From the NCBI GenBank assembly GCA_050694015.1, contig JBOGWY010000172.1, forward strand, positions 1 to 9,553: 9,553 nucleotides of DNA, given 5' to 3'. The notes under the pieces were generated by a model. That model was not told the origin of the DNA, searched no databases, and saw nothing but the letters and a program-made list of their open reading frames with translations. The DNA is from JBOGWY01 sp050694015. Lineage in GTDB: Bacteria > Actinomycetota > CADDZG01 > WHSQ01. Position 1 is the stretch's first letter. Every line of letters starts with the position of its first letter. This document shows, one piece after another, positions 1 to 5,232 of the stretch. The translations under genes were made by a program, and so were the position numbers.

Positions 1-351
1 ACCCTGCTCGACACGCACATCACGGCCCCCGGCGGCGACGGCGGTTCGATCGCGTCGCTCGGTCCGAGCTCCCCGACGGCAAGCTTCTGCCAGAGTGACA
101 TCTTCTCGACCTATCTCCGCAGCGCGACGTCGTGGTGCTCGAGCGAGCCCGGATACGAAGCGATCTCGGGTACGTCGATGGCAGCGCCGCACGCTTCGGG
201 TGTCGCCGGTCTGCTCGCGGCGAAGGGCCTGACGAACCAGCAGATCACCGATTGTCTGCTCCGGACCGGAGACGACCTTGGGGTGCCGGGCCGGGACCCG
301 GTCTACGGCTACGGACGCGTCAACGCGCTGCGCGCGGTCTCGTCCTGCTAG
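1..351 (+). CDS. Subtilisin-like serine protease (S8 family), C-terminal 116 residues only
   Basis: This is the 3' end of a gene that begins outside the window; frame 1 is open from base 1 to a TAG at 349-351. The fragment carries the catalytic-serine block of S8 subtilases, GTSMAAPHASGVAGLL, with the nucleophile Ser at fragment residue 59 (codon 175-177). The Asp and His of the triad must lie upstream. The tail DPVYGYGRVNALRAV is typical of the last helix of these proteases. Four Cys residues in the fragment, one of them the final residue, suggest disulfides and therefore an extracytoplasmic enzyme, although no signal peptide is visible here. The protein ends right after the catalytic domain, with no extra C-terminal anchor. 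It converges with rtcB, with only three bases between the two stop codons. The family call is firm; the substrate is unknown. Confidence 0.93.
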   Translation, partial: TLLDTHITAPGGDGGSIASLGPSSPTASFCQSDIFSTYLRSATSWCSSEPGYEAISGTSMAAPHASGVAGLLAAKGLTNQQITDCLLRTGDDLGVPGRDPVYGYGRVNALRAVSSC

Positions 352-354
352 CGA

Positions 355-1812
355 TCAGCCCTTAACGACCCCGACCGGGCGGAGACGCGCCACCACCTTC
401 GAGATACCCGCCCCCTCGCACGTCTCGACGACCTCGGACACGTCCTTGTACGCGTACGGCGCCTCTTCCGAGAGCAGCTTCGCCTGCGACGCCGCGATCG
501 TGATGCCCTGGGCCTCGAGATCGCGCTTGAGCTCCTGGCCGCTCATGTGTTTCTTCGCCGCGGTACGGCTCATCGCCCGGCCCGCACCGTGACACGTGGA
601 CGAGAACGACAACTCCGCAGACTCGTTCGTTCCGACGAGCATGTACGACGCCGTCCCCATGCTCCCCGGCACGATCACCGGCTGCCCGACCGACTTGTAG
701 CGGTCGGGGATCTCGGGGTGCCCGGGCCCGAACGCTCGTGTCGCCCCCTTCCGATGCACGCACAACCGCCGCGTCTTGCCGTCGATGTCGTACTCCTCGA
801 TCTTGGCGAGGTTGTGGGAGATGTCGTAGACGACGTCCATCCCCAGATCGCGGGCCGGACGTAGGAACGTCTTCATGAATCCCTCACGCGCCGCATCCAT
901 GAGCAGATGCCGGTTGGCACGCGCGTAGTTGCCTGCTGCGAGCATCGCGCCGAGGTAATCCTCGGCCGCAGGATGGTCGAGCGGCGCGCACGCGAGCTGG
1001 CGGTCCGGGACGTCGATCCCCAGCTCGGGCATCAGCCGGTCGATCCTTTTCACGTAGTCCTGGCACGTTTGATGGCCGATACCGCGTGACCCGGAGTGGA
1101 TCATCACGCAGACCTGCCCTTCGAAGAGCTCCATCGCTTCGGCCGCTTCCCGATGACGTATCTCGTCGACGACCTGCACCTCGAGGAAGTGGTTGCCGGC
1201 ACCGAGGCTCCCGAGCTGGGGCGCACCGCGTTCCTTCGCACGGTCGGAGATGCGATCGGGACGCGCGTCCGGAAGCGTCCCGAAGTCCTCGGTGTTCTCC
1301 GCGTCTTCCTCCCACCCGACGCCCTTGGACAACGCGAACTTGACGCCTTCGGCGAGCACGCGGTCGACTTCGGATCCGGACAGCTTCATCCGGCCCTTGC
1401 CGCCGACGCCGCGCGGCACGCGGTTGCCCAGCGAGCGGACGAGATCGTGGATCTTCGGCTTCACGTCTTCGAGCCAGCGGAGGTCGCTGCGCACGAGCCG
1501 CACCCCGCATCCGATGTCGAAGCCGACGCCGCCGGGCGAGATCGTTCCGCCCGCGTCGACGTCGGTCGCGGCGACGCCGCCGATCGGGAACCCGTAGCCC
1601 CAGTGGATGTCGGGCATCGCCATCGCATATCCGACGACCCCCGGCATCGTCGCGACGTTCGCCACCTGGTCCAGCGCGCGGTCTTCGCGAGCCTTCGCAA
1701 GGATCGACTCGGACGCGAAGATCTGCCCGGGCACCCGCATCCCGTCGACCCAGCCGACCGGCACCTCCCACCTGAAAGGTCCGTTCTGTGTCGGTTCCAT
1801 CAGGGCTGTCAT
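355..1812 (-). CDS. rtcB: RtcB family RNA-splicing/repair ligase
   Basis: RtcB joins RNA 2',3'-cyclic phosphate or 3'-phosphate ends to 5'-OH ends with GTP and Mn2+, acting in tRNA splicing or RNA repair in the cytoplasm. All core motifs are present in this 485-residue reading: PDIHWGYGFPIGG (about 67-79), GVGFDIGCGVRL with metal ligands Asp99 and Cys102, GAGNHFLE with Asn207 and His208, HSGSRG with His239, SHN with His333, and HRKGATRAFGPG with His353 as the predicted guanylylated histidine. GAGRAMSR follows. The length fits the long form of the family (about 480 residues). The start at 1812 follows GGAAGGGG by a short spacer; ATG at 1800 is an alternative with a long spacer. The open frame extends to 1887, but that N-terminus looks non-family. 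Archease, its known activator, lies about 830 bp upstream on the same strand. A perfect palindrome overlaps its ribosome binding site. Confidence 0.96.
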   Translation of the reverse strand: MTALMEPTQNGPFRWEVPVGWVDGMRVPGQIFASESILAKAREDRALDQVANVATMPGVVGYAMAMPDIHWGYGFPIGGVAATDVDAGGTISPGGVGFDIGCGVRLVRSDLRWLEDVKPKIHDLVRSLGNRVPRGVGGKGRMKLSGSEVDRVLAEGVKFALSKGVGWEEDAENTEDFGTLPDARPDRISDRAKERGAPQLGSLGAGNHFLEVQVVDEIRHREAAEAMELFEGQVCVMIHSGSRGIGHQTCQDYVKRIDRLMPELGIDVPDRQLACAPLDHPAAEDYLGAMLAAGNYARANRHLLMDAAREGFMKTFLRPARDLGMDVVYDISHNLAKIEEYDIDGKTRRLCVHRKGATRAFGPGHPEIPDRYKSVGQPVIVPGSMGTASYMLVGTNESAELSFSSTCHGAGRAMSRTAAKKHMSGQELKRDLEAQGITIAASQAKLLSEEAPYAYKDVSEVVETCEGAGISKVVARLRPVGVVKG

Positions 1813-1880
1813 ACCCCTTCCGTACGGAAGTACGTCGTATCCACGTAGACGTACGTAAGAACGGGCCGCACACTCGAACC
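1813..1880. promoter_or_regulatory. Divergent intergenic region between rtcB and the response regulator
   Basis: These 68 bases must hold the start signals of both rtcB (leftward) and the receiver gene (rightward). GTACG occurs at 1822, 1830 and 1851, ACGTACGT is a small palindrome at 1849-1856, and TACG-T-CGTA is a short inverted repeat at 1831-1839. I see no convincing -35/-10 pair on either strand, and no clear Shine-Dalgarno before the ATG at 1881. The cluster of symmetric TACG-rich words is the main visible structure. Confidence 0.35.
1817..1830. promoter_or_regulatory. Perfect 14-bp palindrome overlapping the rtcB ribosome binding site
   Basis: The sequence CTTCCGTACGGAAG is its own reverse complement. 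On the rtcB strand it is followed directly by GGGT and the ATG at 1812, so the right arm (GGAAG) is also the purine-rich part of the rtcB ribosome binding site. As DNA it could be an operator for a dimeric regulator; as RNA it could fold into a 5-bp stem with a GUAC loop that hides the ribosome binding site. Both roles are inferred. The symmetry itself is seen directly. Confidence 0.5.
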
Positions 1881-2237
1881 ATGGCACTCACGACCGTGCT
1901 GATCATCGAAGACGATCCCGAGATGCGCGACCTCATAACGATCGTTCTCCGCGACGGATTCAAGATCATCGGTCACGCACGGGATGGTGAGGAAGGCATC
2001 CGCCTCGCCGCGAAGGATCCCGACGTGGTCGTTCTCGACTACGTGCTCCCGTACATGGACGGATCCGAGGTGGGCAGGCGGATCCGCAGCGTCAATCCGA
2101 AGATCAAGATCCTTGCCTTCTCGGCGGTCGACGCGGCTCGGGCCGCGGTCGACCCTCAGTGGGCCGATTTCTTCCTACCGAAGTCGCGCGTCGGCGACCT
2201 CCCTCTCGTCGTCGAGCACCTCGCGCGCGCGAGTTAG
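1881..2237 (+). CDS. Orphan single-domain response regulator (CheY-like receiver)
   Basis: This 118-residue protein is a receiver domain and nothing else. The acidic pocket is Asp11-Asp12 in IIEDDPEM, the phosphoacceptor is Asp53 in VVVLDYVLPYMDG, the switch hydroxyl is Ser81 in ILAFSA, and the conserved Lys101 is in FFLPKS. All catalytic residues are present, so it should accept a phosphoryl group from a histidine kinase or small donor. There is no DNA-binding or enzymatic output domain, so it probably acts by protein contact. No kinase is encoded in the window. ATG 1881 is chosen because the receiver fold begins immediately after it; the frame is open upstream, but that stretch resembles no receiver sequence. 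It is divergent from rtcB and converges with the DsrE-like gene, 13 bases from that gene's stop. The family is certain; target and signal are unknown. Confidence 0.93.
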   Translation: MALTTVLIIEDDPEMRDLITIVLRDGFKIIGHARDGEEGIRLAAKDPDVVVLDYVLPYMDGSEVGRRIRSVNPKIKILAFSAVDAARAAVDPQWADFFLPKSRVGDLPLVVEHLARAS

Positions 2238-2250
2238 TTGCGAGACAAGA

Positions 2251-2613
2251 TCAGAACGTAAGTACCTTGGCCGCGTCGGCCGAGAGCTTCACCGCGTCGG
2301 GCGGCGCGATCCACGTTCCGTTGACCTTCGCCAGGTCTTCGTCGGTCGCCCCACGGGCGACTGCGCAACCCTTTCAGACATAGACGGGAACCGAATGTTC
2401 CTTGATCTTCGCGAGTAGTTCGCGCACGGGCGGAATACCGACACCTTCCATGGTTTCGGCAGCGTCTCCGATGATCATCTCCGCCGCGTCGCCGGCGAGG
2501 ATGAGGGCCGAGTCGTGTCCGACCTCGACGCATCCGTTGGCAACCACGTGCAACGGGATCGAAGCTTTCGTGGCGTCCGCACCTCCCGCGGTCGCCCACA
2601 CGAGCATGTCCAT
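2251..2613 (-). CDS. DsrE-like redox protein with in-frame TGA, probable selenocysteine protein
   Basis: This is a DsrE/DsrF-like protein, a small cytoplasmic fold linked to sulfur transfer and thiol redox chemistry. Codons 1-79 run from ATG 2613 to an in-frame TGA at 2376-2374; the same frame continues for 40 codons to a second TGA at 2253-2251. The extension begins KGCAVARGATDEDL and ends AAKVLTF, matching the C-terminus remembered for cysteine homologs (VYVCxxCxxARGxTxEDL to the terminal F). The TGA therefore replaces the first Cys of a CxxC pair, giving U80-x-x-C83. A hairpin of bacterial SECIS type follows at the right distance. GGGAGGAAGGAG, with the AAGGAG core five bases before the ATG, is a strong ribosome binding site, which argues against a dead gene. 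It lies 28 bp downstream of archease on the same strand, so co-transcription is likely. The alternative is a recent Cys-to-stop nonsense mutation. No selA, selB, selC or selD is in the window. Confidence 0.82.
2345..2361 (-). promoter_or_regulatory. Candidate bacterial SECIS hairpin directing Sec insertion at the TGA
   Basis: On the coding strand, 12 nt after the TGA, GUCGCCC pairs perfectly with GGGCGAC across the loop GUG: seven base pairs, six of them G-C. The loop starts 20 nt after the TGA and begins with G. Known bacterial SECIS elements lie within the coding region just after the UGA, with a short apical loop roughly 16-37 nt away and a G among its first two bases; this hairpin meets each point. 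It falls on codons for VARGAT. GC-rich DNA forms hairpins easily, so the evidence is good but not decisive. Confidence 0.68.
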
Positions 2614-2618
2614 GGCGG

Positions 2619-2630
2619 CTCCTTCCTCCC
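2619..2630 (-). promoter_or_regulatory. Strong ribosome binding site of the DsrE-like gene
   Basis: The coding strand reads GGGAGGAAGGAG, then CCGCC, then ATG at 2613. The AAGGAG core lies five bases before the start. It is the strongest such site in the window and fixes the start codon. It also implies that the gene is actively translated. Confidence 0.85.
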
Positions 2631-2641
2631 CCCGACTTCTT

Positions 2642-3061
2642 TCAGATATCGAAGTAAACCACTGCGACCCAGCCCGCGTCTGTTCGTTCGACGCGAAGCT
2701 GGTGATACGTGATCGCCTTGACCGCCGTACCCTCGAGATCCTCGTCGCGCGGCGCGATCGTCACGCGGCCCTCGGCGGTCGTTTCGGTGACGCGATCTAT
2801 CGCTACCGACCGCACGACGGAATCGCGCGCGTCCTGCAGGTAGAGCACCTCCTCGAGCCAGTACACGAGCAGCGCTCCGAGATCTGCCGCGTCGACGGCG
2901 ACCGCGACGACCTCGCCGCTACCGGCGCGAGCCGCGCCGGTTATGTCCAAGAGGCTGAGGGTCGCTTGCTCGAAGACGTCTTCGACCCTCGGGCCGTACG
3001 CCCGCACGCCCACATCGGCCGTATGTTCGAGGATCTCGAAGCCTGCGTCGTGGTCACTCAT
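2642..3061 (-). CDS. Archease, activator of the RtcB RNA ligase
   Basis: Archease is a small metal-binding protein that speeds RtcB guanylylation and allows multiple turnover in RNA ligation. This 139-residue protein has the usual family length and marks: FEILEHTADVGVRAYG near the N-terminus with Asp16, the WLEEVLYL helix near the middle, AVKAITYHQL in the C-terminal third, and the ending VVYFDI with Asp138. The two acidic sites fit the metal/RtcB-contact residues known in archaeal archease. The start at 3061 is chosen because family similarity begins there; the frame stays open to 3118 but would overlap moxR. The Shine-Dalgarno is weak. It is divergent from moxR across 26 bp and followed after 28 bp by the DsrE-like gene. 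With rtcB nearby on the same strand, a functional pair is strongly implied. Confidence 0.94.
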   Translation of the reverse strand: MSDHDAGFEILEHTADVGVRAYGPRVEDVFEQATLSLLDITGAARAGSGEVVAVAVDAADLGALLVYWLEEVLYLQDARDSVVRSVAIDRVTETTAEGRVTIAPRDEDLEGTAVKAITYHQLRVERTDAGWVAVVYFDI

Positions 3062-3087
3062 GTTTCGGAAGGTGCCACAATCTAGCG
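3062..3087. promoter_or_regulatory. Short divergent spacer between archease and moxR
   Basis: Only 26 bases separate the two start codons, so promoters must overlap the coding regions or transcripts must be nearly leaderless. On the archease strand TAGATT (3084-3079) fits the actinobacterial -10 pattern TAnnnT, 17 nt before the ATG, but I see no good -35. On the moxR strand GGAAGG ends 15 nt before the ATG, too far for a normal ribosome binding site. Confidence 0.25.
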
Positions 3088-4041
3088 ATGGACCGCGCCG
3101 CAGCGACCAGCTCCGCACGGGTTCTGATCGACAACGTCCAGAAGGTGATCCGAGGCAAGCAGCGGGCGGTCGAAGCCGCCGCCACCGCTCTGTTCGCCGG
3201 GGGCCACCTCCTGGTCGAAGACGTTCCGGGCGTGGGCAAGACCATGCTCGCCCGCTCGATCGCGCGGTCTATCAGCGGTTCGTTCAAACGGATCCAGGCG
3301 ACCCCCGACCTCCTGCCGACCGACGTCACGGGCACCAGCGTCTACAACCAGGTCAACCAGCGCTTCGAGTTCCTCGAGGGCCCCGTATTCGCCAACGTCG
3401 TGCTCGTCGACGAGATCAACCGCACCACACCACGGACGCAGTCCGCGTTGCTGGAAGCGATGGACGAGAACGCGGTCACCGTCGACGGCGTCCGCCACGC
3501 GCTCCCGGACCCGCTCTTCCTGATCGCCACGCAGAACCCGCTCGAGCATCACGGCACCTACCCGCTGCCCGAGGGGCAGCTCGACCGCTTCGCGATCGCG
3601 ATGGAGCTGGGCTATGCCCCCCACGAGACCGAACACGAGATCATCAAGGCTCAGCTCGAGTCGCACCCGATCGAAGAGCTCGAAGCGGTCCTCGATCCCG
3701 CCGAGGTTCTCGGCATCCGCCGCGCCGCGCGGAGCACGCATGTATCCGATCCGGTCCTCGATTACGCGCTGCGCATCACACGCGCGACCCGCAAGCATCC
3801 CGATCTCGCGCTCGGCGCCAGCCCGCGTGCGTCGATCATCCTCGTCCGCTGCGCCCAGGCCCGCGCGCTCATCGAGGGCCGCGACTACGTCGCGCCCGAT
3901 GACGTCAAGGTCCTCGCGGTTCCGGGGCTCGCGCACCGCGTGCTTCCATCGGCGGGCTTGAGGCTCGAGCCGGGCCGCACCACCGAGATCGTCCGAGAGG
4001 TGGTCGACAGCACTCCGGTCCCCGTCACCGGATCCGCGTAG
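3088..4041 (+). CDS. MoxR-family AAA+ ATPase
   Basis: MoxR ATPases use ATP hydrolysis to help assemble, mature or activate partner proteins, usually together with DUF58 or von Willebrand-type proteins encoded beside them. In this 317-residue protein the Walker A motif is GVGKT with Lys51, Walker B is VVLVDEINR with Asp108-Glu109, and sensor 1 lies in LFLIATQNP. The sequence GTYPLPEGQLDRF is a MoxR signature. The lid domain follows, with LGASPRASI. The length is usual for the family and no membrane segment is seen, so it is probably cytoplasmic. Its TAG stop is followed directly by the ATG of the DUF58 gene, with no spacer, which points to translational coupling. It heads the moxR-DUF58-transglutaminase unit. 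The family is certain; the client protein is unknown. Confidence 0.96.
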   Translation: MDRAAATSSARVLIDNVQKVIRGKQRAVEAAATALFAGGHLLVEDVPGVGKTMLARSIARSISGSFKRIQATPDLLPTDVTGTSVYNQVNQRFEFLEGPVFANVVLVDEINRTTPRTQSALLEAMDENAVTVDGVRHALPDPLFLIATQNPLEHHGTYPLPEGQLDRFAIAMELGYAPHETEHEIIKAQLESHPIEELEAVLDPAEVLGIRRAARSTHVSDPVLDYALRITRATRKHPDLALGASPRASIILVRCAQARALIEGRDYVAPDDVKVLAVPGLAHRVLPSAGLRLEPGRTTEIVREVVDSTPVPVTGSA

Positions 4042-5232
4042 ATGCGAGGCCGGCGCCTTACTCGCCGCGCCGCGATCGTCGCATTCGCGGCGGTAGTACT
4101 GTTCATGGCAGCGTCCACCGCGCAGGCGGGATGGCTCTTCGTGCTCGCGGCCGGTGTCCTCGGCCTCGTCGGCGCGTCGTTGATCACGCGTCAGAACCTC
4201 GACTCCGCGACGATCGTGCGTTCCGCCCCGCGCCGGGCTCGCGTCGGCGACGACGTACGGGTGGGGATCACCGTTCACAGCGGCAAGCGATCGCTGCCGT
4301 TGCTGCGCCTGGAGGATCGCTTCGACGCGTTCGAACCGACGGTCGTCGCGTCGAACCGCTTGCGCAAGTACGAGTCCTCGGAGCTCGAGCTCGTCAAGCA
4401 CGCCCATCGCCGCGGCGTATTCGAGTCGGGCACCGTCATGCTGCGATCGGGCTCCCCGTTCGGCTTCACGACCACGAGCCGGACCATCGACGTGCAGAGC
4501 CCGGTGACCGTCGTTCCGCACCACGTCGAGCTGCGCTCGTTCCCGATCCTCGAGCCGTCGTCGTCTCCTTCAGACGTCCTCCACGAGCGGGCACGGACGG
4601 GGGCCGGTCAGGAGTACCTCGGCGTGCGCGAGTACCGGCCCGGCGATCCTCCCCGCTCGGTGCACTGGCGCTCGACCGCGCGCGCGGGTCGCCTCGTCGT
4701 GCGGGAGTACGAGGAAGAGGTGCAGACGCGGGTCACGCTCGTCGTGGGAGGCGCCGACGTCGGCGAACCGCCGGACTCACCGTTCGAGATGCTGGTCAGC
4801 GCGGCCGCATCGATCGCTCTCTACGCGCTCGTCACCGGTCATCCCGTCGACATGGTCCGGCACGACGATAACGGCGAGATCGAGCAGCTGGCCGACCCCG
4901 ATCGTTTCGCCGTTCTCGACTGGCTCGCCGCGGCGACGCCTCGGGACGAGCCGCTCGGCCCCCTCGTAGAACGGGCTCTGGGCCGCGTCGGTCGGCGGGG
5001 GACCATCGTCCTGCTGACGTCCACGGTGGGGGCCGCGATGGCTGGTCTCGACGACTCGATCCGTCTCGTGCAGACGGCGGGATCGCGCGCGATCGCGGTC
5101 GTGGCCCAAGCCGGCACATGGCTCGACGACAAGCAGACGACCGACGCCGACGCGCTGGGACGCATCACGGGCGGGCGCGCCGTCGTCATGCCGATGTCCC
5201 GCCGACAGGAGCTCACCGAATGCCTCGGGTGA
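4042..5232 (+). CDS. DUF58 domain membrane protein, MoxR partner
   Basis: This 396-residue protein opens with two adjacent hydrophobic segments (about residues 9-26 and 29-48), a membrane hairpin that leaves the rest on one side. The DUF58 hallmark spans about residues 189-225: GQEYLGVREYRPGDPPRSVH, then WRSTARAGRLVVREYEEE. The remaining C-terminal part has the layout of a von Willebrand A-like fold. DUF58 proteins nearly always accompany MoxR ATPases; their biochemical role is unsettled. The ATG touches the moxR stop and has no Shine-Dalgarno of its own beyond moxR coding sequence, so it probably relies on coupled translation. Its 3' end overlaps the transglutaminase gene by 13 bases. The family call is firm. 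Confidence 0.94.
   Translation: MRGRRLTRRAAIVAFAAVVLFMAASTAQAGWLFVLAAGVLGLVGASLITRQNLDSATIVRSAPRRARVGDDVRVGITVHSGKRSLPLLRLEDRFDAFEPTVVASNRLRKYESSELELVKHAHRRGVFESGTVMLRSGSPFGFTTTSRTIDVQSPVTVVPHHVELRSFPILEPSSSPSDVLHERARTGAGQEYLGVREYRPGDPPRSVHWRSTARAGRLVVREYEEEVQTRVTLVVGGADVGEPPDSPFEMLVSAAASIALYALVTGHPVDMVRHDDNGEIEQLADPDRFAVLDWLAAATPRDEPLGPLVERALGRVGRRGTIVLLTSTVGAAMAGLDDSIRLVQTAGSRAIAVVAQAGTWLDDKQTTDADALGRITGGRAVVMPMSRRQELTECLG
5207..5211 (+). promoter_or_regulatory. Ribosome binding site fixing the transglutaminase start
   Basis: AGGAG lies eight bases before ATG 5220, within the 3' end of the DUF58 gene. It favours this start over ATG 5232, which overlaps the DUF58 stop as TGATG but would lie 20 bases away. 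It also excludes the earlier in-frame ATG at 5118. Confidence 0.7.

Noticed and set aside
2374..2376. TGA read as tryptophan or glycine by an altered genetic code.
   Set aside because: TGA serves as the normal terminator of rtcB, archease and the DUF58 gene in the same window, so a global reassignment is not supported.
2234..2599. A 121-residue open frame on the minus strand overlapping the DsrE-like gene, which could suggest a frameshift joining two halves.
   Set aside because: Its translation is Arg-rich and unlike any DsrE sequence. The family-like C-terminus is found in the original frame directly after the TGA, so no frameshift is needed.
3082..4524. A 480-codon open frame on the minus strand opposite moxR and the DUF58 gene.
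   Set aside because: It is composed largely of Arg, Asp, Glu and Gly runs without recognisable motifs, as expected opposite GC-rich coding DNA. The plus-strand genes are unmistakable.
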